This document shows positions 8,774-17,451 of a DNA stretch of 61,332 bases, one piece after another; the stretch's first letter is position 1; each line of letters begins with the position of its first letter. The notes below the pieces were generated by a model that saw only the letters and a list, made by a program, of their open reading frames with translations, ran no database searches and was not told the DNA's origin. Both the position numbers and the translations under genes were made by a program. This DNA is from Nautiliaceae bacterium (GTDB lineage: Bacteria > Campylobacterota > Campylobacteria > Campylobacterales > Nautiliaceae), in assembly GCA_027038555.1 (NCBI GenBank), contig JALVVX010000011.1:1-61332 (forward strand), given 5' to 3'.

Positions 8774-9051
8774 TCTTTAATCATCTCCATTGCTTTTGAG
8801 CAAATAGGGGCTTTTGTAATAAGAATCTTTTTTTTGTATCTGAAATTGATATCCGGCACAAATTTCAAAAGCTCTTCAATATCTTTTTTTAATAATCTGC
8901 TTTTTTTATCTACAACAAGAATAAAGCAGTATTCGTTTTTGGTATTTACTCCAAGATAGGCTTTTATTTTTTTTCTTGTGTTTAATTTGATTTCTTCAAG
9001 TTTTTTACAAATTATTTTATTTTTAATAAGTAAATCCAAAATCTCTTTCAT
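8758..9051 (-). CDS. Conserved small protein of unknown function
   Basis: A 97-residue, Lys-rich, probably cytosolic protein without signal or membrane segments; I do not recognise a family. Predicted order is helix, beta-rich centre (YCFILVVDKKSR), helix, strand (KKILITKAPICSKAM), with two cysteines. Its start overlaps the recombinase stop (ATGA) and its end overlaps coaX by 16 bases, so it is translated as part of the operon. Real-gene status rests on this tight packing. Confidence 0.7.
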   Translation of the reverse strand: MKEILDLLIKNKIICKKLEEIKLNTRKKIKAYLGVNTKNEYCFILVVDKKSRLLKKDIEELLKFVPDINFRYKKKILITKAPICSKAMEMIKEWRVL

Positions 9052-9875
9052 TCCAAATCTTCCAGCGGATGATATTTAAGTACCGTATCTTTTAAATTTT
9101 CTTTTTGTATATGAGTGTATATTTGGGTTGTATTTAGCGAAGCGTGCCCTAAAAGCTCCTGGACTATCCTAAGGTCAGCCCCACCTAAAACAAGAGATGT
9201 CGCAAACGAATGTCTAAGAACGTGTGGCGAGACATTTAGATATTTTTTGGTTATATTAAACGCACTTATACGGCTTAATTTATTGCAGTTTTTATTTACA
9301 AACAGATATTCGCTATCACAGGGTCTTTTGTTTAGATATTCTTTAATAGCCTCCATTGCGATATCCGCTATCGGCACCATTCTTTGCTTTTCGCCTTTTG
9401 CCATCGTAACTTTCACCCACCCCTCATCAATATCGCTCAGTTTTACATTCATAGCTTCACTGACCCTAAGCCCGGTAGCATACAAAAAGAGTATTAACGC
9501 TTTATCCCTTAATTCATACCAGCTGTTTTCATAATTTATGTGTGAAATGGAGTTTATTATCTCCTCTTTTGTAAGATATTTAGGAAGATTTTTTGGGATT
9601 TTTGCCTGTTTGATTTTGTGTTTGTCTTTTACCAAATCTCTTTTATAAGCAAAATCAAAAAAAGAATTAATGGCACTCAGTTTCCTGTTAAGTGAGCGTT
9701 TGTTTTCTATTTGTGACAAAAAGGCGATAATATCGCCAGTATCGGCTTCAATTAAGGGTTTATTCAAAAACTCTTCAAACTGACTCAAATCCCTCTTATA
9801 AGCATCATAAGTGTTTTTACTAACAGCCTTGTTTATAAGCAGATATTCCAAAAAACTCTCTAAATACCTACTCAA
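9048..9875 (-). CDS. Tyrosine recombinase, XerC/XerD family
   Basis: A 275-residue site-specific recombinase. The N-terminal SAM-like DNA-binding domain covers residues 1-85. The catalytic domain carries the full set: Arg in ATGLRVSEA, Lys in MAKGEKQR, His-x-x-Arg in SPHVLRHSFA, His in LLGHASL and the nucleophile Tyr in TTQIYTH. Such proteins resolve chromosome dimers at dif; many Campylobacterota use a single XerH, and whether this is that enzyme or a second copy cannot be told here. It sits in a housekeeping operon with no integrated element nearby. It overlaps the lipoprotein gene by eight bases. Confidence 0.88.
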   Translation of the reverse strand: MSRYLESFLEYLLINKAVSKNTYDAYKRDLSQFEEFLNKPLIEADTGDIIAFLSQIENKRSLNRKLSAINSFFDFAYKRDLVKDKHKIKQAKIPKNLPKYLTKEEIINSISHINYENSWYELRDKALILFLYATGLRVSEAMNVKLSDIDEGWVKVTMAKGEKQRMVPIADIAMEAIKEYLNKRPCDSEYLFVNKNCNKLSRISAFNITKKYLNVSPHVLRHSFATSLVLGGADLRIVQELLGHASLNTTQIYTHIQKENLKDTVLKYHPLEDLE

Positions 9876-10869
9876 TAAAAAACACCTTATTTTGATTATA
9901 TATTTTGCATCCTTTTATTCTCAAAGGGGCGTCCGTATCAAACTGACCGGTTTTATAAACTGTTGCGTTAAGCTCAGGTGTAAGTTTTATAAGATATCCG
10001 CTTGATGTTACGGTATAAATATTTCCCCTGCACACAGACGGCGCAAAAAAAGATGCAAAAGGAAAATCTTTTTCTTTTATTTTTTTAAGATTCGAATCAA
10101 ATTTAATTACTTTTCCTTCATTGTTAAAAACATACAAATATCCGTTATAATCAATAATATGTTTTATTGAATCTTTATAATCGATTAAAAAATTAGGATT
10201 AAACAAAACGACTCTTTTTGGTGTTGCCATAATTAGATTATCGTTTACTATATTTACATAAATCACGTTATCGATAATAAAATCATCTGAAATATCAATA
10301 TTTCTTATAAATTTCAAAGAATTCGCATCCACAACGGCTATTGTACCGTTAAGCAAAGGAAACAAAATCAAAGAGTTATAAAAAATAGGTTTTGCTCCAA
10401 GATATTTTGCCGTTATGGCATCATCGCTTTTTTTATAAAATACAAGTCTGTTTTGTGCTAAATCATAAATCCCGTATCCGTTGTTTTCAAACACAATCGC
10501 AATCAAATTTCCTTTTTTTGACGCAGTATATACAAGATACGGAAGTTTAACGGTTTTGTTGTTATCAAAAATTTTGATTTTATTTCCGTATACAGCAAGA
10601 TTTTTGTCTATTTTTTTAAATTTGCCAAGTTCAGTGCCGTTTATATCGTAATTTACATATTCTCCTCTAACACCGTCATCGATAAAAGAGGTCGGTTTCA
10701 CATATTTAAGTTTCAACTCTTTAAAAGTCAGAGCTTTTTTTGTATAGTCTTCAAGGCTTTTTACGTCGCTTTTGGATTTTAAATTAACCTCTTTTGCATT
10801 TTTATCCTCAAACTGCTTTGTCGCACATCCGGCAAAAAGAATAAAAAAGACCAAAAACAGATATCTCAT
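9868..10869 (-). CDS. Lipoprotein with beta-propeller repeats (BamB-like)
   Basis: A 333-residue lipoprotein: signal peptide with lipobox LFAGC, lipidated Cys near residue 15. The rest is a series of strands with WD/PQQ-like periodicity (for example LAVYGNKIKIFD, GTIAVVDANSLKFI, KVIKFDSNLKKI), suggesting a propeller in the periplasm. The gene before it encodes a YfgM-like TPR membrane protein. In E. coli yfgM-bamB is the same neighbour pair, where BamB belongs to the outer-membrane assembly complex. The BamB assignment is inference from fold and context; direct sequence similarity is weak. Confidence 0.65.
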   Translation of the reverse strand: MRYLFLVFFILFAGCATKQFEDKNAKEVNLKSKSDVKSLEDYTKKALTFKELKLKYVKPTSFIDDGVRGEYVNYDINGTELGKFKKIDKNLAVYGNKIKIFDNNKTVKLPYLVYTASKKGNLIAIVFENNGYGIYDLAQNRLVFYKKSDDAITAKYLGAKPIFYNSLILFPLLNGTIAVVDANSLKFIRNIDISDDFIIDNVIYVNIVNDNLIMATPKRVVLFNPNFLIDYKDSIKHIIDYNGYLYVFNNEGKVIKFDSNLKKIKEKDFPFASFFAPSVCRGNIYTVTSSGYLIKLTPELNATVYKTGQFDTDAPLRIKGCKIYNQNKVFFIE

Positions 10870-11435
10870 TTTACTATCCCGTAATGTAAAAGATATACTC
10901 CAAGCTGTTTGAATTTTGAATTAGGATCAATTTCATTAAACAGACTTTCGGCTTTTTTTCTGTTGTTTTCTTGAAGATAAATTCTCATAAGGGCAAATCT
11001 TACCGGGTTTTTGAGTATTTTATATTCCGGATTTAAAAGATAATTTTCAAGCGCTTCTTTTGTACCTTTTTTCATTGCGAGTTCATATGCTTTTATAGCG
11101 GCTAAATCTTTTGATTTGATTTCATTATATTTACCTTGATTTAACAAATAAAGCTCATAAAGTTTTTTATCTTTTTTTACAATTTCAAGGGCTTGTTTAT
11201 CATTAGGGTTTTTTAAAAGTTTATCAAGCGCATTATTTGCTTTTATAAGTTTTTGAGTCTGAATATAATCATACGATTTATAACCTACAAAAATAATCGC
11301 CAAAACAACAACTCCTCCAATAAGCGGTTTTTTATATTTTTTTATAAATTTTTCAAGTTTGAATACTTTAACTAAAAGCTCTTCATCCTGTTTAAGCTCT
11401 TCGGTATCTTTTTTTATTTCGTCTTTTATACCCAT
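10866..11435 (-). CDS. YfgM-like membrane-anchored TPR protein
   Basis: A 189-residue protein with a charged N-terminus (residues 1-36), one membrane segment (about 38-56, PLIGGVVVLAIIFVGYKSYD) and a TPR-type helical periplasmic domain, the layout of the YfgM/TPR_21 family. E. coli YfgM works with the secretion translocon and periplasmic chaperones. Its stop overlaps the start of the propeller lipoprotein (four bases), giving a yfgM-bamB-type pair. It follows lpxK by 14 bases. Confidence 0.7.
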   Translation of the reverse strand: MGIKDEIKKDTEELKQDEELLVKVFKLEKFIKKYKKPLIGGVVVLAIIFVGYKSYDYIQTQKLIKANNALDKLLKNPNDKQALEIVKKDKKLYELYLLNQGKYNEIKSKDLAAIKAYELAMKKGTKEALENYLLNPEYKILKNPVRFALMRIYLQENNRKKAESLFNEIDPNSKFKQLGVYLLHYGIVK

Positions 11436-11449
11436 TAATAACCTTTTTA

Positions 11450-12319
11450 TTAGAATTTTATCAAAAATTCATCTATTTTTTTTATCAACTCATCAGTAAG
11501 TTTAACTTCCAAATCGATTATTTTAAGTTTTAATGGAAATTTTTGAAGTTTTACATAATCTTTTGCGGTAGTAACTATTAACTTGTCTTTAAACTCTTTC
11601 AAATCTTCCCATTTATATTCATAATGGTCGGGGAAAAATTTATACTCTTTATTCCAGTATTTAAGAAGTCTTTTAGGATTTGAAATTCCACTTATTAATA
11701 TATCACCATTTGGAACCTTAACTTCTCTTTTTATCTCTTTTACAACAAAATCTGCATATTTTAAAAAACTTCTTGGGTATCTGTATCCTCCCGCAGGCAA
11801 AACAAAAGGATTTTTTATTTTTTTGTCAATTACAATATTTAATTTTTTAAAAGGTTTATCAAACCCATCATCCAAAATCACAAAATCAGCCCCCATCTCT
11901 TTGGCTTTAATAATCCCTTCTTTTCTGTTTTCACTCACAATAACGGCAGAATTTGTAAACATAGCTATCTCCATCGCCTCATCGCCGCTCATTTCTACAT
12001 CTGTCAATATTTTTTTAAAATTCTTAACGACAACCAACCCTTTGCTTTTTCTTTTATATCCTCTCATAACAACTGCAATTTTTTTATTTTTATAATGATT
12101 TACAATAGCTTTCGTAAGAGGAGTTTTACCGCTTCCACCAATAATTATATTTCCCACGGAAATTACGGGAATCCCCAAATTTTCGTATTTTCTTGGAAAT
12201 TTGAAATAGATAGATAAAAAGTAGATAAAAGATAAGGGAAGTAAAAGAATAATAAAAAAATAGTGATACCATTTCGGATAAAAAAGCATCTCCTCAAAAA
12301 AAGAGTAGATTTTTTTCAA
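11450..12319 (-). CDS. lpxK: Tetraacyldisaccharide 4'-kinase
   Basis: A 289-residue LpxK, the inner-membrane kinase that phosphorylates the lipid A disaccharide. It has an N-terminal membrane segment (about 18-36, HYFFIILLLPLSFIYFLS), the Walker A GGSGKTPLT near residue 62, and LDDGF, the conserved catalytic region. Somewhat shorter than the E. coli enzyme (328), as usual for Campylobacterota. It overlaps nadE by four bases. Confidence 0.93.
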   Translation of the reverse strand: MKKIYSFFEEMLFYPKWYHYFFIILLLPLSFIYFLSIYFKFPRKYENLGIPVISVGNIIIGGSGKTPLTKAIVNHYKNKKIAVVMRGYKRKSKGLVVVKNFKKILTDVEMSGDEAMEIAMFTNSAVIVSENRKEGIIKAKEMGADFVILDDGFDKPFKKLNIVIDKKIKNPFVLPAGGYRYPRSFLKYADFVVKEIKREVKVPNGDILISGISNPKRLLKYWNKEYKFFPDHYEYKWEDLKEFKDKLIVTTAKDYVKLQKFPLKLKIIDLEVKLTDELIKKIDEFLIKF

Positions 12320-13107
12320 AGTCTTATATCTCTTTCATACAAAAAATCATGCCCTACCGTTCTGCTTTTTAGTTTTGCGATGATAGGCGGTTTTCTTTTA
12401 AATTGATTCTGATATATTTTTTTAAGCACAAATTCAACTAAATTTTTATCGTATTTTTTCAAAAGTTCTTCTTTTGTAGCTCTATTGTCAACAAAATCCT
12501 CAATTACCGGATCAAGCTGGGCATAACTGTATCCAAGTTCTGCCTCATCACTTTGCCCCTGCCACAAATCAGCACTTGGGGGTTTATTGATTATCTCATC
12601 ATTTACGCCTAAATATTTTGCAAATTCAAAAATTTCTGTTTTATATAAATCCCCTATCGGATTAAGTGCACTTGCCAAATCTCCAAAAAGCGTTCCGTAT
12701 CCGAGCATAAGTTCGCTTTTGTTGCTTGTGCCTATTACAAGGGCGTTAAGCTCTGCCGATTTGTCATAAAGAATCGCCATTCTCATTCTGGCGGAAAAAT
12801 TTCCAAGTCTTACTTTATCATCGATTTGATACGCTTGTAAAAGAGGAGCTATTGAAATAATTTCATACTCAATATCAAATTTTTCACAAAGTTTTTTTGC
12901 ATCTTCTATGCTTTCTTTGCTTGAAAACTGGCTTGGAAGCATAAAAACTTTAAAATTATCACCCAATGCTTTTTTAGCCAAAACGGCCACAACGGCACTG
13001 TCTATTCCTCCGCTAAGACCGCATATGCCCTTTTTAAGTCCGGTTTTTGTTATTTCTTCATAAATAAATTTAATTAAAAATTTCTCAATAAGCTCCCATT
13101 TTTTCAT
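12316..13107 (-). CDS. nadE: NAD+ synthetase (ammonia-dependent)
   Basis: A 263-residue NadE, converting deamido-NAD and ammonia to NAD with ATP. The PP-loop SGGIDSAV sits near residue 33. VIGTSNKSELMLGYGTLFGD and KPPSADLWQGQSDE are family signatures near the adenylation site. No glutaminase domain is attached, so free ammonia is the expected substrate. It lies eight bases after rpoD and overlaps lpxK by four. Confidence 0.95.
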   Translation of the reverse strand: MKKWELIEKFLIKFIYEEITKTGLKKGICGLSGGIDSAVVAVLAKKALGDNFKVFMLPSQFSSKESIEDAKKLCEKFDIEYEIISIAPLLQAYQIDDKVRLGNFSARMRMAILYDKSAELNALVIGTSNKSELMLGYGTLFGDLASALNPIGDLYKTEIFEFAKYLGVNDEIINKPPSADLWQGQSDEAELGYSYAQLDPVIEDFVDNRATKEELLKKYDKNLVEFVLKKIYQNQFKRKPPIIAKLKSRTVGHDFLYERDIRL

Positions 13108-13115
13108 TTTTAACC

Positions 13116-14930
13116 TTAACTGTCAATATAATTTTTAAGAAGTTTTCCGATATTCGGATGTCTAAGTTTTTTAATCGCACTGCTTTCAATCTGTCTAACC
13201 CTCTCTCTTGTTACATTAAGTGCTTTTCCAATTTCTTCAAGCGTTCTCTCGCTCTTATCGGGCATTAGACCGAATCTCATTTTAATAACTTCTCTTTCTC
13301 TTTCATTCAGGTTTTGAAGTATTTCGTCAATATGTCTTCTAAGGTCTTCATGAACCACTTCTTCATAAGGGTTGCTAAATGTTTTATCTTCGATAAAATC
13401 TCCGAATTTTCCGTCTTCCTCTTCACCCACAGGCGCTTCAAGAGATACAGGCTCTTTTGAGATTTTAAGAATCTGTTTTACCTTTTCTATTGGCATTTTC
13501 ATCTCTTTTGCAATAACTTCAAGAGTTGGTTCTTTCCCTTCTTCCTGGACGTGTTTTCTTATAATTTTATTGATTTGATTGATGTTTTCTATCATATGTA
13601 TAGGGATTCTGACCGTTCTTGCCTGGTCAGCTATGGCTCTGCTTATTGCCTGTCTTATCCACCAAGTTGCGTATGTTGAAAACTTATATCCTTTTTCAAA
13701 TTCGAATTTATCAATTGCCTTCATAAGTCCTATATTTCCTTCTTGAATCAAATCAAGAAAAGGAAGGCCTCTGTTGGTATATTTTTTGGCGATACTTACA
13801 ACAAGTCTCAAATTCGCCCTTGCCATTTTCTCTTTTGCTTCGGTTACTATTTTTTTACCTCTTTTTAGCTGTTCAAGAATCACTTCAAGTTTTTCAGGCT
13901 CCATTCCAAATGTATTGTCACTTGCCTGTTTTGCCTCAACAAGTTTTTTGATATCCATATAAATATTTACCATTGTATGTTCAGGAACCATTGCAGCAAT
14001 ATCTTCTTTGCTAAGCTCCGTAATTTTGCTCAAAATTTCTTTATGAAGTTTTCTTAATTGCTCATTAAAAAGCGGTAATCTATATTCTTTCTTTTTGAGC
14101 TCTTTTTCAAAATCTTTATCGCCTTTTAAGGCCGTTTCAACCGTTTTTACGATTTCGTTTATCAGTTTTGAAGTATATCCAAGCTCGGTCAAAGCCTCTT
14201 TTACTTTTTTCTTTTTAAAAGTCAGTTGAAGTATTTTATGGAAATTATCAAGAGAATCCCTATCAGGCGAATTTATAACCTTATCATACTCATCAAGCAC
14301 TTTTTCCCACTCTTTTTTCGCTTTTTCAAGATTTTTGAAAAGCTCGTTGATTCTTTTTTCTCTTAAAGATATTTTTTTCTTTCTTTTTCCTTCTTTTGAA
14401 TCTTCATCTTCAACTTCTTCTTCATCAACAAAGTTCTTAAAAAGCTCTTTTACCCTTCTTTCTCTATTTAAAAGAGGCTCTTTGTATTTAAGCACCAAAT
14501 CAATCAAATAAGGAATAGAACATATTGCATCAAGAATAATCTCTTCTCCAAGCTGTATTCTTCTGAATATCTCAACTTCTTCGTCTTTATCAAGAAGAGG
14601 AATATGCCCCATTTCCCTTAAATACATCCTAACAGGAGAATCAGACCTTGACCATTCAAGAAGTTCTTTGTCTTTAAGTATTTCTTCTGCCAATTCTTCT
14701 TTTTTTCTTTCTCTTTCTTCTTCATTTCTTACAACATCTTCAAGATTTTTGAGTTTTGCAACCTCAGCGGCTGTCATAAGTTTGATATTATTTTCTTTAA
14801 TCGCTTCTAAAATCTCTTTCGTTTGAGTTTTAGTAGGAACTTTCGGAAGCAGTGAAACAAGTTTTTCGTAAGTAACTATTCCGTTTTTATTTTCTTTAAA
14901 AAGTTTTGTAAGCTCTTTTGAAAGTGCCAT
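13116..14930 (-). CDS. rpoD: RNA polymerase primary sigma factor (sigma-70)
   Basis: A 604-residue housekeeping sigma factor. From the N-terminus: region 1.1, region 1.2 with [13 protein letters not shown], a charged insertion rich in Lys/Glu (about residues 150-300), regions 2.1-2.4 ([37 protein letters not shown]), region 3, and region 4.2 with the helix-turn-helix [20 protein letters not shown]. It heads the ten-gene minus-strand run. Its promoter probably lies near 15000-15005, where ATTATA on the plus strand gives a TATAAT, next to the divergent sigma-54 promoter of flgF. Confidence 0.97.
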   Translation of the reverse strand: MALSKELTKLFKENKNGIVTYEKLVSLLPKVPTKTQTKEILEAIKENNIKLMTAAEVAKLKNLEDVVRNEEERERKKEELAEEILKDKELLEWSRSDSPVRMYLREMGHIPLLDKDEEVEIFRRIQLGEEIILDAICSIPYLIDLVLKYKEPLLNRERRVKELFKNFVDEEEVEDEDSKEGKRKKKISLREKRINELFKNLEKAKKEWEKVLDEYDKVINSPDRDSLDNFHKILQLTFKKKKVKEALTELGYTSKLINEIVKTVETALKGDKDFEKELKKKEYRLPLFNEQLRKLHKEILSKITELSKEDIAAMVPEHTMVNIYMDIKKLVEAKQASDNTFGMEPEKLEVILEQLKRGKKIVTEAKEKMARANLRLVVSIAKKYTNRGLPFLDLIQEGNIGLMKAIDKFEFEKGYKFSTYATWWIRQAISRAIADQARTVRIPIHMIENINQINKIIRKHVQEEGKEPTLEVIAKEMKMPIEKVKQILKISKEPVSLEAPVGEEEDGKFGDFIEDKTFSNPYEEVVHEDLRRHIDEILQNLNEREREVIKMRFGLMPDKSERTLEEIGKALNVTRERVRQIESSAIKKLRHPNIGKLLKNYIDS

Positions 14931-15015
14931 TTATACTCCTTTTTTTATTAAAACCTGTCAATAAAGAACTTTTCTTCATTAACAGATTTTAAGCGCGCAA
15001 TTATAATAAATTTTT

Positions 15016-15033
15016 TTGGAACGATTATTGCTT
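15016..15033 (+). promoter_or_regulatory. Sigma-54 promoter of flgF-flgG
   Basis: TTGGAACG-ATTA-TTGCTT matches the sigma-54 consensus (TTGGCACG-N4-TTGCTT) at all but one position, and the invariant GG and GC are exactly ten bases apart. It lies 48 bases before the flgF start on the same strand. In Campylobacter and Helicobacter the rod/hook flagellar genes, including flgFG, are sigma-54 (RpoN)/FlgSR controlled, which fits. Confidence 0.88.
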
Positions 15034-15080
15034 GCATTTTAAAAATACTTTTTTTAATTATATCATTTAAAGGTTAAAAT

Positions 15081-15866
15081 ATGATTAACGGTTTTTATGA
15101 CGCCGCAGGAGGAATGGTAACGCAGTTTAACAGACTAAATGTTATATCAAACAACCTTGCAAACGTAAATACACCGGGGTTTAAACAAGACGATACAATA
15201 ATTGGAGAATATGAAAGACTTTTTAGTACAAAAAGAGACATATTGCCTCTTGAAAACAATACAAAAGAAGCGGCTAAATTTTTAAACAGAAATATCAACA
15301 AAGTTCCTGTTGTAGTAGAAGAATATACCGATTATTCCATCGGAACGCTTCAAAAATCGTCAAACCCCCTTGATTTGGCATTAAAACAAAAAAACAGCTT
15401 TTTTGTAGTGGATTTCAACGGAGAAAAACTCACCCGTGCCGGAAATTTTAATCTTGATTCACAAGGATATCTTGTGACAAAAGAGGGATATAAAATTTTA
15501 GATATTGAAAATAATCCGATACAAATTCCTCTAAACGCCTCAAAAATCGTTATAGACCAAAATGCAAATATTTATGTTGACAATGAAAAAATAACAACAC
15601 TTAAAATTGTAAGTATCGATAATTTAAACACTTTAAAAAAACTTGGAAACACAATGTGGTCTTTTGATTCGAACAGGGCAAAAATTGCTACAATAAACTC
15701 AACACTTCAAGGATTTATAGAAAAATCAAATGTAAATCCTGTAAATGAAATGACTCAATTGATTGAAACCAACAGACTCGTAGAACAATACCAAAAAGTT
15801 ATGACCACATTTATGGACGATTTAAACAAAGACGCAATTGAAAAACTTGCAAGCGTCAGGGCGTGA
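15081..15866 (+). CDS. flgF: Flagellar basal-body rod protein FlgF (FlgG2-like)
   Basis: A 261-residue flagellar rod protein. The N-terminal rod motif is NVISNNLANVNTPGFKQD. The C-terminus (ESNVNPVNEMTQLIETNRL-type, ending in a coiled helix) is the matching FlgF/G terminal helix. Between them lies the FlgG-like domain with FLTRAGNF-type residues (KLTRAGNFNLDSQGYLV). It differs from the true FlgG by a shorter, more divergent centre. It is placed before flgG and behind a sigma-54 promoter. Confidence 0.9.
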   Translation: MINGFYDAAGGMVTQFNRLNVISNNLANVNTPGFKQDDTIIGEYERLFSTKRDILPLENNTKEAAKFLNRNINKVPVVVEEYTDYSIGTLQKSSNPLDLALKQKNSFFVVDFNGEKLTRAGNFNLDSQGYLVTKEGYKILDIENNPIQIPLNASKIVIDQNANIYVDNEKITTLKIVSIDNLNTLKKLGNTMWSFDSNRAKIATINSTLQGFIEKSNVNPVNEMTQLIETNRLVEQYQKVMTTFMDDLNKDAIEKLASVRA

Positions 15867-15870
15867 TGAA

Positions 15871-15912
15871 AAGTTTTAAGTTCCAAGTTCCAAGTTTTAA
15901 GTTTCAAGTTCC
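15871..15912 (+). repeat. Heptanucleotide tandem array (AAGTTYY x6)
   Basis: Six consecutive 7-base units: AAGTTTT, AAGTTCC, AAGTTCC, AAGTTTT, AAGTTTC, AAGTTCC. The array starts four bases after the flgF stop and ends 47 bases before flgG. It carries no start codons on either strand. Similar 7-base arrays occur at 18973, 20871 and 54771. Confidence 0.9.
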
Positions 15913-15959
15913 AAATGGGAAAAAAGAAATTAATATTCAAGAAATTTTAAGGAGAGAAA

Positions 15960-16748
15960 ATGATTAGAAGTTTATATACTGCCGCAACAGGGATGCTTGC
16001 ACAGCAGACACAAATAGATGTCGTATCAAACAACATATCAAACGTAAATACGATAGGATACAAAAAACAAAGGGCTGAATTTGCAGATCTTTTTTATCAG
16101 ACAATGGAATATGCCGGAACATCAACTTCCGAAACAACACAGTCACCTACCGGTATAAGCGTTGGGCTTGGGGTAAGACCTACGGCAATTACCAAAATAT
16201 TTACCCAGGGAAATTTCAAAGAAACTCACAATAATCTTGATTTGGCAATTCAAGGAGACGGATTTTTTCAAATCCAACTGCCTGATGGGAGAATAGGATA
16301 TACAAGAGACGGTGCATTTAAACTTGACGCCAACGGAAATATAGTCACAAGTGACGGATATAAACTTATTCCGAACATAACACTCCCGGCCGATACGGTT
16401 CAAATCTCAATCGGGACTGACGGAACCGTATCAATCCTTGAAGCAGGACAGACCCAAATGCAGCAAATCGGTCAAATACAGCTTGCAAAATTCATAAACC
16501 CGGCAGGTCTTCATTCTCTTGGAAGTAATCTTTATATTAATACATCAGCCTCAGGGGACCCTATAGTGGATATCCCGGGACAAAACGGACTTGGTGAGAT
16601 AAGACAGGGATTTGTTGAGATGAGTAACGTTCAGCTTGTGGATGAAATGACCGATTTAATTACTGGACAAAGGGCATATGATGCGGCAAGTAAGGCAATT
16701 GTCACAAGTGATGAAATGCTTCAAACAGTAAACAACCTAAAAAGATAA
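15960..16748 (+). CDS. flgG: Flagellar distal rod protein FlgG
   Basis: A 262-residue distal rod protein. It begins MIRSLYTAATGMLAQQTQID, has NNISNVNTIGYKKQ, the central GDGFFQIQLPDGRIGYTRDG and the C-terminal helix VQLVDEMTDLITGQRAYD, all canonical FlgG landmarks; length is standard. It is preceded by AAGGAG and follows flgF, probably transcribed from the same sigma-54 promoter. Confidence 0.97.
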   Translation: MIRSLYTAATGMLAQQTQIDVVSNNISNVNTIGYKKQRAEFADLFYQTMEYAGTSTSETTQSPTGISVGLGVRPTAITKIFTQGNFKETHNNLDLAIQGDGFFQIQLPDGRIGYTRDGAFKLDANGNIVTSDGYKLIPNITLPADTVQISIGTDGTVSILEAGQTQMQQIGQIQLAKFINPAGLHSLGSNLYINTSASGDPIVDIPGQNGLGEIRQGFVEMSNVQLVDEMTDLITGQRAYDAASKAIVTSDEMLQTVNNLKR

Positions 16749-16819
16749 TTAACCCATTTTCTCTTCTTTTGATATATTTTATATAAAACTCACCCCTTAA
16801 AATTCAACACTCATAACTT

Positions 16820-16895
16820 CATCTACCTTCTTCTCCCAACTCCCTCATTCACTCATCCACCCATCCACCCATCATCTCATTCACCCCCTTCCTTT
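16820..16895. repeat. Decayed octameric repeat, pyrimidine-rich on the plus strand
   Basis: Read on the minus strand the segment shows 8-base periodicity around GGATGGGT / GGATGAGT / GAATGAGG / GAGTTGGG. The strand bias (almost no G on the plus strand) and higher GC stand out from the AT-rich surroundings. It fills most of the 193-base gap between flgG and leuD. A TGATAAAAT close to 16912 may be the leuD -10. Confidence 0.6.
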
Positions 16896-16941
16896 ACCTT
16901 CCAGACCATTTTTGATAAAATTCAACTAAAAAAGGATATTA

Positions 16942-17451
16942 ATGAATATTATTACCGGAAAAATATGGAAATTCGGTGACAACATTGATACTGATTTGAT
17001 TATACCTGCAAGATATTTAAATACATCAGACCCGCATGAACTTGCCAAACACGTTATGGAAGATGCCGACCCTGAATTCCCTAAAAAGGTTCAGCCAGGA
17101 GACATTATTGTCGCAGGATACAATTTCGGAAGTGGAAGCAGCCGCGAACATGCCCCAATAGCTCTTAAAGCCGCCGGAGTTTCAGCAGTAATTGCCAAAA
17201 GTTTTGCAAGAATTTTTTACAGAAACAGTTTTAATATGGGGCTTCCTATTTTCGAACTCCTTGAAACAGATGAATTTAACGAAGGCGATTTGGTAAAAAT
17301 TGACCTTGACAAAGGTATAGTACACAATATTGATACGGGAAAAGAGTATAAATTCGCTCCTATTCCTCCTTTTATGCAAGAACTTATCGCAGCGGGCGGA
17401 CTGATAAATTATGCAAAAGAAATTTTAAAGGAAAACAATGAAAAATTATAA
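16942..17451 (+). CDS. leuD: 3-isopropylmalate dehydratase small subunit (thermophile/archaeal-type)
   Basis: A 169-residue Leu[16 protein letters not shown] at the N-terminus and the substrate-recognition region [18 protein letters not shown], then [11 protein letters not shown]. It is shorter than E. coli LeuD (about 200) and resembles the archaeal/thermophile-type small subunits. With LeuC (not in the window) it isomerises 2- to 3-isopropylmalate in leucine synthesis. It overlaps leuB by 14 bases. Confidence 0.93.
   Translation: MNIITGKIWKFGDNIDTDLIIPARYLNTSDPHELAKHVMEDADPEFPKKVQPGDIIVAGYNFGSGSSREHAPIALKAAGVSAVIAKSFARIFYRNSFNMGLPIFELLETDEFNEGDLVKIDLDKGIVHNIDTGKEYKFAPIPPFMQELIAAGGLINYAKEILKENNEKL

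Noticed and set aside
9115-9534. 139-codon plus-strand frame opposite the recombinase
   Set aside because: Shadow of the real gene; no start signal and no recognisable protein.
9048-9875. Tyrosine recombinase as integrase of a mobile element
   Set aside because: No tRNA, attachment repeats, cargo or composition change nearby; it lies in a housekeeping operon and has Xer-type size and motifs.
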